This document shows positions 36,825 through 47,100 of a DNA stretch of 64,000 nucleotides, piece by piece. Numbering within the stretch: the first letter of the stretch is position 1; every line of letters begins with the position of its first letter. The stretch is from the NCBI GenBank assembly GCA_013396655.1, contig WBMV01007609.1:648459-712458 (forward strand), written 5' to 3'. The position numbers and the translations under genes were made by a program. Source of the DNA: Campylorhamphus procurvoides (Eukaryota > Chordata > Aves > Passeriformes > Dendrocolaptidae). The notes under the pieces are model-generated. The model was not told the DNA's origin and made no database searches. It worked only from the letters and a program-made list of their open reading frames with translations.

Positions 36825-36955
36825 CTGCAGTGGTTGACCCCACACTCTCTGCTGGGGTAGTCGTTGTCCCACTCAGTGCTTCCTGGAGGGTTTGATGCAC
36901 CAGGCGAACGGGGTCCAACACTGTTTTGAAACTCAGACGAAATGTGGGAGAAGTC
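36825..36955 (-). CDS. TOX2: TOX2 penultimate exon
   Basis: The exon is 131 bp. It starts in phase 0 after CCACCCTGCAG (CAG at 36958-36956) with DFSHISSEFQNSVG and continues SPGASNPPGSTEWDNDYPS to ECGVNHC plus two bases, AG. Human TOX2 as I recall it has a similar block (DFPHISEF, then ECGIS.C) followed by SLLPRDK. The only 3' boundary that joins in frame to the terminal exon at 31377 is after 36825: AG plus C gives Ser. The two intron bases after it are GC, not GT (36824-36823, context CTGCAG|GCCAGT), so this would be a GC-AG intron. If not spliced here, the frame stays open for 17 more codons to a TAA at 36773-36775. The exon itself is well supported; its exact 3' end rests on the joined protein. 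Confidence 0.85.
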
Positions 36956-38190
36956 CTGCAGGGTGGAAAGGACAGGGAGGGTTAAAGGAGCATCCATTAA
37001 TAGCAGTGCATACACACATTTACATGCTTTGTCCCTAAAACATAGCAGTGCAGAGCACAGGGGGAGCCCCAGGGATAGAGGGCGGCTCCAAGCCCAGGAC
37101 CCAAAACCACCATGGTGGGACCTGGGAGTTGTTGCAAACTCAGAGTGTGGGAATAGCTGTGGAAGACGTGCAGCCACAAAAGCCTCTGGGTTTTTCTGCA
37201 GCATGGCCATGAAACACACTGTTCCACTTCCAGGGCAGCTCAGCTCCCTCTGCAGAGCTAAATCAAGAGGTCACAAGGTGAGGACCATCCATCCATCCCC
37301 ATCAGCTGTCACCACTGGCAATTCAACAAGGCACTGTGGGCTGCTTTAGCTGAAAGTTGATCAGCTTTCCTCATTTTTTAGGATGGGTTTAATTAGTTAA
37401 CATTAGGCAATGTATATAAACCAGAGTCATGGTAGTTACCTGACCAAGAACATGTTTTTCTCCAAAATAATTCCACTAGGGTAATGTGGTATACTTTTTT
37501 AAAAATTTCAACTTTTCATTCACAAATTTATGTGGAATGAAGTTTCACAAAATGCTGCCCTGAGCAACAACAACTATCCCAATTAAAGTGACTGTGAGGA
37601 TCCCCTTTTATGCTCTTTTCTGGACACAAGCTGTCACCAAATTACAGCAACCATTCTTGGTTGTGCAGAGTTAAGGCCCAATCCTGTGCTGAAGGAGTCA
37701 TGAAACCATTTAGGTCAGAAAAGACCTTCAAGATCATCGAGTCCAACTATCAATCTGGCACTGATGAGGCCACCACTAACCCATGTCCTCAAGAGCCACA
37801 CCTACAAGTTTTTTGAACACTTCTAGGGAGCGTGATTCCACCATTTCTCTGTTCCACTTCATTCAGTGAAGAAATATTCCCTAATATCCAATCTAAACCT
37901 CCCCTGGTGCAACTTGAGGCTGTTTCCACTTGTCCTGTTGCTGGTTCCCTGGGAGCAGAGCCTGAATCCCTCATCTCCCCTCTCCTGTCAGGGACTTGCA
38001 GAGCCACAGGGTCCCCCCTGAGCCTCCTTTTCTCCAGGCTGAGCCCCCCAGCTCCCTCAGCCCCTCCTGCTGCTCCAGCCCCTTCCCCAGCTCCGTTCCC
38101 TTCCCTGGACACTCTTCATAAGGAGATGACTCCCTTGGGGACAACACCAACACCCAACACCCCCAAACCACTCCGAGAAGCAGCACCCAC
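36956..38190 (-). other. TOX2: TOX2 intron, 1.2 kb
   Basis: The intron has a GT donor after CAG at 38191 and a CAG acceptor at 36958-36956. Its 5' third is a CR1 fragment (37698-38115). The rest, 36956-37697, is ordinary sequence with no coding signal. Confidence 0.85.
37698..38115 (-). repeat. CR1 LINE 3' fragment next to a TOX2 exon
   Basis: GAGTCCAACTATCAATCTGG, CCATGTCCTCAAGAGCCACA and GAGCCTCCTTTTCTCCAGGC match the copy at 14768. Its 5' end stops about 75 bp from the donor of the TOX2 exon ending at 38191. Confidence 0.9.
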
Positions 38191-38598
38191 CTGCTGGCCA
38201 GGAGGCGAGGCATTCATGGGGGGCTGTACCTGTAGTGCCATGGGGGGGGACAGGAGGGGCTGCTGGGGGACCTGCTGCATGCTGAGGGGCTGGCTGAGGA
38301 GGGAGCTCTGCGGGTGGTGCAAGGAGAGCTGCTGGTGGAGCGGGGGGCTGATCTGGAAGGAGGGCGGAGGGGAGGCACTGATGCTGGGCAGCATGGGTTT
38401 GGAGCTGAGGGGCCGGGAGAGCCCGGCGTGGGGGTGGCCACGGTAGTTCTGCAGGTCTGATGGGGACAGGAAGGAGCCCAGGCCAGGGTAGGGCGAGGAA
38501 GCCTGTGGAGGCATCGGGTACATGGGCTGCTTGGGGGGGATCATTTTGGAAGGTGGGTTGCTCTGGGCACTTTTCGTCTCCCCCTGGTCGGCAGAGCT
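38191..38598 (-). CDS. TOX2: TOX2 exon: Pro/Gln/Ser-rich C-terminal region
   Basis: The exon is 408 bp or 136 codons, phase 0 at both ends. The acceptor is TTTTCCCACAG|AGC at 38599 and the donor CAG|GTGGGT at 38190-38189. It begins SSADQGETKSAQSNPPSK, runs through MIPPKQPMYPMP, then GLGSFLSPSDLQ, LHQQLSLHHPQ and MALQVQPPMN, and ends NASPPGQQ. The order of these blocks follows the C-terminal region of TOX2. TOX and TOX3 differ here; TOX3 has a long poly-Gln end, which is absent. The region is low in complexity, rich in Pro, Ser and Gln, and probably unstructured, as expected for a transcription-regulating tail. About seven residues around PQASSPYP seem to be extra compared with the human protein as I remember it. 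The sequence is GC-rich, which is why long overlapping open frames exist on both strands here. A CR1 fragment ends only about 75 bp beyond the donor. Confidence 0.94.
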
Positions 38599-40082
38599 CT
38601 GTGGGAAAACAGAAGGGAAGGTGATGAGGAAGGAAAAGAGGAAACATCATTATGTGTCCTATGATGTCCATCTGTCCAACTGAGCTACCCAGACCCCACA
38701 GCTCCTGGCCCTCTCCCACCAGCCAGCATGTGCACTCCCAGCCCTGTAGCAGCTGGGTGACCACAGGCTGGGTGTAGAATCCACATGTGGAAAATTAAAG
38801 TCCTGTAACTCAACCGTGCCTTTGGCAGATCCTGGAGCACCAGAGGGAATTAACCAGTGCAGAGACACACTGCCCACCAGCAGCTCACTGCTTTGGTCCA
38901 CTGAGGTGGGTGACAAAGTCACCTTTGCTTCCAAAGGAGAACAAATGGGTCTATAGAACATCTGCTTTCCCAATTCTGTGCATTCCTGCAGCCCTGGCAT
39001 ATCTATAATGCATTGGACAACAGTGCTCTCACTTTGGCAGGAAATGGAGAAGAACAAGGGGAAATTTCCTGGATCAGACAAGAAGGCTTTTGTCCTGTGA
39101 TGACAGTGATACTCCAGATCCTTTCTCACCCATCAGCCAGGATCACACTGGGCTGCTTTACTCAAAAACAAATTTGCTCTTCTGTAGAGAATTGGTCATT
39201 GGAGAAATTGGAAAAAAATGAAGCCACAGAGCACATGCCTCCATGCCACCCCTGACTCCTGCCCCACACTGCTGCGAGGCACAATCAGAGCAGGACCCTC
39301 TCAGGTTTTTCAAAGACACCAAAAAGAACTTTTAAACTCCCCAAAGTCCTTCCCATTCCCTTTTTCTGTCCTGGCTGCTCTCCTGTTTACAACCTGACAG
39401 CTAACAGTCTGCACAGGGACTTTGAGGCTTTCCAGCTCACCACCATCATACAGATCCTGCAGATGATGGTTGATCTGGGACATCACATTATTTCCCATGG
39501 CAGCTGAATGTGGTGATTAAGTGCTGAGGATGTGCTGTAGCACCAAGGAGAAGCTTTGAAGGGAAACCAACCTGATACACTTACTCACAACCCAAGGGCA
39601 GCATTACCCCTGAGCCAGCAAACCTACAAACTGCACCCCAAACTCACAGGCAGCAAATGCTCCTGTTCTCTCTCTGGAGGCGTGGAGGAGGGCACGCTGT
39701 GAGCTTCATCCTCCTGCCCTTGTTTGCTGCACTCACACCCCAAGAGCTAAGTGAGGAACCGCTGTTGGTGGTGGGAACAGGTGACAGGGACCCCTTCACC
39801 CTACACAGGGACCCCTTCACCCTACACAGGGACCCCTTAACCCTACACAGGGACACCTCCCCTCTGCTGATGAAGCCAGGGTCTCTTTGCAGAGCATTAA
39901 TGGCAGGTGACAGCCTGGTGCTCATCCTAACCACACTTAGAGCTTCTGGAGGAGGTCCTAATGCTGATATCAGTTCTGATATCACAGTTACATGGCATTT
40001 CTTATAAACTTGCTGCTCCGTGGAGCTCCTTGCTCCTTGCTTCTCCCTCCCCATCCAGCAGCAGCACGAGCATGGGTGGTAC
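38599..40082 (-). other. TOX2: TOX2 intron, 1.5 kb
   Basis: The intron has donor AAG|GTACC at 40082 and acceptor CCCACAG at 38599. It holds a three-copy 21-bp tandem repeat at 39785-39855 and no recognisable transposon. I see nothing else. Confidence 0.85.
39785..39855. repeat. TOX2: 21-bp minisatellite in a TOX2 intron
   Basis: CCCTACACAGGGACCCCTTC-A units, three full and one partial, with one or two substitutions. Confidence 0.9.
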
Positions 40083-40163
40083 CTTGGAGACGAGGCTGGC
40101 CCGGTATGCGGCCAGGGCTTTCAGGTACTCCTTCTTTGCAGCTTCTGTTTTCCTCTTGTACGC
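40083..40163 (-). CDS. TOX2: TOX2 exon: third helix of the HMG box
   Basis: This short exon is 81 bp or 27 codons, phase 0 at both ends. It starts after CCTTTCAG (CAG at 40166-40164) with [20 protein letters not shown] and ends in RASLVSK before AAG|GTACC at 40082-40081. It completes the HMG box begun in the exon at 49774-50001: QKQ joins directly to [13 protein letters not shown] in frame, the usual order of the TOX HMG box. The segment forms the long third helix that packs against the other two. An intron of 9.6 kb separates the two halves of the domain. The exon carries no stop, shift or missing residue that I can see. Confidence 0.96.
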
Positions 40164-40517
40164 CTGAAAGGACCAGGAGAAGGGCAATAATTAATAGAGT
40201 AAAATAGGGGGATGCTGGGCTTGGCTGCACCCTGCCTGCTCAGTGGGATCCCTTCAACTGAGGCCATGTGTGTGAGAAACTCATTTCTGCTGGAGAGGAA
40301 TTTACCCCAAACTGAGAAAATAAAACCCCTGGAATTCTGGGAGATATCACAGGTCAGAGTAGTCCGTGTGCCTAGACAGGAATTTATGCATGTCTGCTGT
40401 AAGAGACACAGCCTGATTTTACAGGGTGAACTCAATGAAATCTCTTCTCAGTAGGAACCTGGACAAAGAGTGATCCAGGGACTTGGAAGAGCAAGACTAA
40501 AGCCAAAACCCTCGAAT

Positions 40518-40570
40518 GACAGGACTATCTTTAAGGTCAACTCAACTCAAACCATTCTATGATGATGACT
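40518..40570 (+). repeat. CR1 tail remnant
   Basis: CTTTAAGGTCAACTCAACTC then AAACCATTCTATGATGATG resembles the last 50 bp of CR1. Confidence 0.55.
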
Positions 40571-41204
40571 AGCTTAAAAACAGGTAAGACATTCAGAAAT
40601 CCTAAACCACCTATTTGTTTTCTTAGCTCTCCCATTATTAAGCCTGTAGAGTTCAAAACTCCTGCTCTTCTCTGCAGTTTGGACACCTTTCCCATCATAG
40701 AAAAGCTGAGATTTTTGGCTAGTCTTATGGCTGGGTGAGCTCGGGCTTGCCAGGGAACAGCAAGCATCAGGACAGTTTATTTCCCTAAGAAAAAAAAGAA
40801 TAAAGTTTGTAAGAGTGAATTATTGGTTATTCTTCCCTGTCTCCCTGTAATGAGAGATGCCTCATGATTGTGTCCCTTTCTGCCCAGAGCTTGGTCCCCC
40901 ACATAAAGGGGGTGGAGGACCTCCACTAAAATAATGATGTGATCCAGCCTGTCCCCAGCAGTGAGTCCCTGTGGGGTTCCACAGATTAAACTGAGAAGAA
41001 TATTTTAAAACAGAATCAAAATTTGAGCAAAATGGCAGAAATCCCCAAGAAAAATACCCACCAGCCCTTCTCCCCACTTGAAACTCAAATGCCTCCTTAA
41101 GTGGTGCACGGAAAGTTGATTTCAATTAGTAGAGATTTGCATACATTTAATTCCAGCTCTAAACCCAATGACAACTTCCAACAATTGAGATGCTGACGCT
41201 TCAT

Positions 41205-41432
41205 GAGCACATCTCTGTCCAGAATGACTTAGACTGCATATTAGGGTGAATTTCTTCATGGAAAGCATTGTCCAGCCCTGGCACCATCCCTGGAAGTGTT
41301 TAAAAGCCACGTGGATGTGGCACTTGGGGACATGGCTTAGTGGTGGCCTTGGCAGTGCTGGGGGAATGGTTGGACTCGATGATTCTAAAGGTCTTTTCCA
41401 GCCAAAACAATTCTAAGATTCTATGATTTAGC
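41205..41432 (+). repeat. CR1 LINE 3' fragment
   Basis: GAATTTCTTCATGGAAAGCA, GGACATGGCTTAGTGGTGGC and the terminal TTCTAAGATTCTATGATT match the tail type of the copy at 161. Confidence 0.9.
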
Positions 41433-41842
41433 TTCTTGGCAGCACCCCAGACACCCTTCCAACACTGACCTCCGAAGGGAAAATAACCTCCAGCAGTTAA
41501 GCTATCCAGTTACCTGAATTTAAAGTCAGTACAGATAAATTCTATTAAAAAAGGATTGGAAAGCCTTATTTTCATTGCTAAATCACAGCAACTTCTGTAA
41601 TGAAACGTTTTGACTTGACACACTGGAGGTCTCAGACGGTAATTTTCTGAAATGGAGCGTTTCCCTAAGTTTGTCTTTGGCTTTATGGTATTCAGGAAAT
41701 ATTATATTTGCTCCATTCAGAACAAAATTACATTTCAAAATGTCAGCCTGAAGAAGAGTTTGCCTGTGAAAAGCAACTATTTCTTCAAACTGTATCAGCT
41801 CCCTTAATAAAAGCTATTATCTTTCTCCACACATCTTTTATT

Positions 41843-41945
41843 ACAGAATCACAGAATGGTTTGGGTTGGAAGGGACCTTAAAGCTCATCCAGTCCCACTC
41901 CCCTGCCAAGGGCAGGGGCATCTTCCACTAGACCAGGTTTATGCC
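41843..41945 (-). repeat. CR1 3' fragment
   Basis: CAGAATCACAGAATGGTTTG, GGAAGGGACCTTAAAGCTCA and CATCTTCCACTAGACCAGG mark about 100 bp of tail. Confidence 0.9.
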
Positions 41946-42672
41946 CATTGCAGCAACAGCAATGCCACCAGCACAGCATTTACTGTATCCACCAGCTCTT
42001 AAATGTGGTACCCAGCACAGCAATGAAATATGAATTCCTGTGTCTCAGGCCACTGTGGCCACAGCTGGGTGCTGATGTATTGAAAGCATATTCAACTGCT
42101 TTTTCCTCTATAATATCAAAAAACGACAGTGTTTTTGTGGTTTTTTTTTTAATCTGGAATGGTTGGAAATCAAAGTATTCACAGCTATGCAGAGACAAAT
42201 TTAATTATCAGGAAGGCCTGCCTGGAGAAAAACCTGTAACTTCTGGACAGTGAGAGGGCAGGTAAACAAGACTTCCTAAACCAAAATGCAAATAAATGAA
42301 TAACCAGTAAAGTCTGTGCTTATCTTCATCCCCATCACTTGCTTTATCTGCTAAATCTTTTTTTTATTTTGCCACTCTTCATCCTTCCCAGTCTGTTTTT
42401 AGACTGTGACCAGACACTGGACCTCTCTCATACTGGGATGTGCTGCCAGGTGGTGTCTGGTGCAGCAAGACTGGGAAAGGGCAGCCAAGTGGCACATCCT
42501 CCTGAAGGGAATGGGGAATTCTCAGGCAGGAGCCTTCAGGTGGGTTGGGGCAGCCCTGGCTCAATCCTGGCCTGGAGCAGGGTGGCAGGGAGAGCCCAGG
42601 CGGTGCTTTCTCCCGATGCTCCTCTAATGCTCTCTCCAGCTCGGGAAGTTCCTGGTGGATTATCTGATTTGT

Positions 42673-42885
42673 AATCATAGAATCCCAGAATGGTTTGGGT
42701 TGGAAGGAAACTTAAGGATCATCTAATTCCACGCCCCTGCCATAGGCAAGGACACCTTCCACTATCCCAGGTTGATCAGAGCTCCATCCAACCTGGCCTT
42801 GGACACTTCCAGGGATGGGGCAGCCACAGCTTCCCTGGGCACCCTGTGCCAGAGCCTGCCCACCCTCCCTGTAAAGAACCATCCC
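42673..42885 (-). repeat. CR1 3' fragment
   Basis: AATCATAGAATCCCAGAATG starts it. GGACACTTCCAGGGATGGGG and CCTGTGCCAGAGCCTGCCC follow. Confidence 0.92.
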
Positions 42886-43929
42886 AAGGGTCTGCTGATG
42901 AGAATTCTGCAGTCCTGTTCATGGGGGACCTCTGCACCCACACAGTGCTCCACCAAGGACACAGAGCCTGTCTCTGGGGAATCACTGACGTGGGAAGAGC
43001 GGATCTGAACAAAACTTCTCACGAATCCTCTGTGTAAAGGCAGCTCTAGTGCTGCATTTATAACCTTTAAAATTTTAATTTAAACATTGACAAAACCATG
43101 CTACTTTCTAATTAAATCCCATTTTCTCCCAGGGATTTTAATTTCAAAGTAATTTATCAGATTTAAGGATCCTCAAAACATTTTGCATGTTTTTCTTTCT
43201 AACCTGCCATGCCCACTGATTTATTTTCCTTATTCATTAGCAGGAGGATTCATTAGTCATTAAGTGAGTGGGTGGGTTGGGGAAGGGGAGGGGGAGAGGA
43301 AGCAAAAATGGTTAGTGATTATGAAAACAAAAAATCAGAGCTGTAAGAAGCATATGCTGGGATCGTAATCCTGACACCTCTGTGCCTCAGCAAAGCAGCC
43401 AGTAATTGTACCGTAATGAAATGTTCTTGTTTGATAACCAGTTAATTAGAGAAGACAATTATTCCAAACCCCGTCGACGCCCACGAACGGCTCACGCAGG
43501 CACTGAGTGACAGCCAATGCTGTTATCCATAACCTCTGCATCCCAGCCCTCCTGCTCCACCAGCAATGCTGCTTCCCAGGCCTGGGGAATGGGGGAAAGC
43601 ACTCAAAACTCTCCCGAAAACATTAAGGGGTGCACTGATCCCAAGTGGAAGGGTCTCTTTTCCTATCCTAGATGGAGTTTACTTCAACAAAGAGGTAGAC
43701 CATGAGGAGAGAGGAGATGGAAAGTGCAGGAAAGGTCTCCAGGAGGAAAGCTGGAGGACCTGGTGCACTCAGCTGGGAGGGAAGACCAAGAGGAACCACG
43801 TGTCCAAACAGGACACAGCAAAGGAGGCACCAAGTGATCCTCTCCACCTAGGAGAAGAGGCAATAGGCTTAGATTGTAACAAGGGAAATGTTGGCTAAGC
43901 ACTGCAAAGCGCTTGGAACAGTAAGGATA

Positions 43930-44110
43930 ATTAAGCACGGGAGGAGATTGCCTGGGGAGATGTGTAATCTCCACCACCGAGGGTTTAAGAACAGATTAGG
44001 CACACATCCATCAGGAATGGCTTAAGCAGAGATGATCCTGACTTCAGGCAGCAGTATGGTCTGGTTGACCTCTTAAGTCACTCCTTGCCCTCCTTTCTAT
44101 GATTCCTTGA
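43930..44110 (+). repeat. Probable older CR1-type 3' fragment
   Basis: GAGGGTTTAAGAACAGATTA, GGTTGACCTCTTAAGTCACT and a final TTTCTATGATTCCTTG resemble an old CR1 subfamily. It is diverged, and the family call is by eye only. Confidence 0.55.
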
Positions 44111-47100
44111 CTGGGTTTTTTTTCTCTCCCAAATGTACAACTTTGGTTTTTATTATGCTTGTAAATCAGGAGCTTTTTTCTTGTAACTATTATATACTTT
44201 CCTGGAAGGTATGTCTTGGAATTATCATACTTTGTGTCTTAGTCACAGGATGACTCGACAGTGGGTCAGTCACACCACCTGAAACAACCCTATAGGGTTG
44301 GCTATAGGGACTATTTGCATGGTTTCAGGAGAGCTCCTTCTTTATCCTGGTGGAGACAAAGTGTTGTGAAGCAGCCCTTTGGACAATGAATGGATGAAAC
44401 CCTAATCAAGTAGCAATTACCAGCTTTTAAAGCATCCTGACAGGTTCCTGCTTTCCTCCTTGACTTCACAGTGTCACCAGGGTGTAAGTCACCCCTCACT
44501 CCATGTGAGGGCACAAGTGCTTTCCCAGCACAGCCCATGGAAGACTCCAAAGGAAACAGAGGAGGAGGCTCATAAATCCAACCCCTAGCCTCCAATGAAA
44601 AGCACACAACACTTCTGATCTTGCTGTCCAAGAAGAGGAGTCACACTGTTGGAGCTGCCGTTAAGAGCAGATCTTACCCTTCACATCCTCCCTATCATTA
44701 TCCCACTCTCCACTAAACCTCTCTTGAAACCTTGTTTGGGATCAGTGCTTTGATCCTTCTCTGGCTTTCCTCCATGCTCAGAAGATGCTGAAGCCTCCTT
44801 CCAGGCCAGTGCAGCTGGTTGGACCTTTAACCCCTCACTGCTAGGGCTCTGGGGCTGCAGGAGGAAACTGCAACCCATGGTGGCTCCAGCACTGCCAGCT
44901 CTGTACATAGTGCTGGAGTCGGGCAGTTTGCAGCACCTGCTGCATGGCATTCCCATGGGATCTTCCCTTTTCTTCCATAAAACAGCTTTACAGCTGGCCT
45001 GGGATGCCTCTGTCCCACTGCAGATACCTGCAGTGTCCTGTCACCAGGTGAGGTATCAGGTTCAGTGAGCACATGGATCTGATTAAATGGGTGATGTATT
45101 ATTTTCTGCTGAGTGTTTTTTCTGCTGGGTAATTTCCCCCTGTAGTGTGACTTTATCCCTGGAGCCGTGTAGTTCTCCAGGTTGTGTGTATGGGAAAATG
45201 CCACATGCATTTGGCCATGGGCCCACCTGGCATTACTGAACTGATCCTGGTGAAGCAGTGCTATTGCTATCCCCAGTACTTTTGTGTCCCCAGTGAGTGC
45301 CCAGACTCATAAATTCAACTGGAAATGCTGGTTTTGTCCAATTTCTGCTCATTCAGGAGGGAAGCCCTGGGTTAGCCTGGGGTTCACTCAGCAGATTGCT
45401 CAGGAGCTCCTTGATTCCTCTGCCATGAGTTTCCAGGGTCCAGGGAAACACCAACCCAATGCCTTGAGTTTCTGGCTGGATTTCCTGATGAAGAGAAGCA
45501 GGTTCCAAAGACATCTGCAAATGCCACCTTGGCAACATATCCCATGCTCCAACATCACCAGGTTCCAATCCAACGTCCTTTTCCCCCTCAACAGGAAGAT
45601 GCTCAGAAAGGGAGTTAAGAACATGGCAGAGAAGAGCGAATCCCACCAGTGACTCCTCAATACACTCCAGAGTTTCCAGGCTTGTCATCCACAGGAAATC
45701 CTCCTGAGGGAGGAGGGTCACCAAGGCTGGTGTCACTTGCTCTTGAGCAAGAGATGGCCCAGGGCACTTCTGGTGGCTCCATGGGAGGAGGGGAGGGGGC
45801 TGTGGGTGGCACAGACCAGGACCAGACCTACACTCTGTCCATGCCAGGGAAAAACCCTTCCTAGTGAATTAGCTGAGTTTGCTCCAGCCTAGTGCTCAAA
45901 TTCTTCTGATTTCTGTCAAATCAGGCAGCCCTTTTAAATCTTGCTGGGTAACGCTGCTGAGATCCACTAATGAAGAAATCTCCCACCGAGGTGCAGGATT
46001 CTGGGAGCCTGGAGCTGGGACCTGGAGCTGCAGGCAGATTCCTAGGACAGGTACCCCATTTGATGCTAATGGCTGAATTAGCATTTCACTCTCCAGCAGA
46101 GCCTAAGATATCTCTGCAGGAACAGCTGCTAAACTATTTGCAAAGTTCAAAGAGGACGTATTAATATTTTGTTTCCCAGAGTCACATTCTTCAGATTCCT
46201 GTGTAAGCTTCTTAGAAAGGGCCACGCCAGCTGTTGAAGAATGAAGATTACAATGCAGAGCTGGAGATATTTCAAGGTATTGTTATTTATTGCTGTTCCA
46301 CATGCACGGCCACACTGGAAGGGGTTAAAATGGGGAAGAAAACGGCGCTTTGCCGAACAGGTGTCCTTGAGCAGTACCCAAGGACACGGAGATTGCTAAT
46401 CCTGTATTCCACAGCATGATCAAATCACCAGGCAACAGATATAAATAAAAAAAGGCAGGAAATAAGGAAATTTAGATACAAGTGTGTCAGAGGGAAAATG
46501 AAGATTCATTGTGAAGAGGATGAGAAGAGAAGAAGGAACAAAATGACAAAGGCACAAATGATAAACCAGTAAGAACAAAAGAAAGGGGGGGGAAGCCTCT
46601 CTGTGAAATGCATGTCTGTGACAGCAGCAGCCAAATCAAAGATGCTCCTAGATTATATGGTTTCTTGCATAATATGCATTCTGGTTCCCTCTATGTGTTT
46701 GTCTTTCAGCTGGTGCACAGGGGAAAAAAACCACCCCATATCTGAAATGGGACGTGAGCAACCTTTATTTTGCTTGTTTCATCAGGAGGAGAAAGCAAAT
46801 TTGCTTTGTGGGAGCAGCAGCACCTGCTCAATGGCAAATAAATAGCTACAGCTTTGATATTACAGTGCATATAATCATTAGCAGCACAAATGGCAGAGGA
46901 TTAACCCTCCACGTGCTGGACAGGGCTACCTGGCAAAGGGGTGGCATCTCACTGCTGATGGCAGAAATGCTCCAGGTAGTGTCTGTTGGTAGGGGCTGAG
47001 GCTCTGGAGGGGGCACAGGACCATCCATCCCAGCTCAGGCACTGGCTAGCGTGGCTACAAGCCACCAGCACTGGCACCTCCTCATCCCTTTGGCACTGGC

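Noticed and set aside
37832..38446. A 204-residue open frame on the plus strand
   Set aside because: It runs through a CR1 fragment and the antisense of the TOX2 exon. Its composition mirrors that exon, and no family is recognised.
38057..38764. A 235-residue open frame on the minus strand, Pro/Ala-rich
   Set aside because: It overlaps the TOX2 exon at 38191-38598 in another frame. The high GC and Pro codons of the exon explain it, while the exon frame itself matches TOX2 and has proper splice sites.
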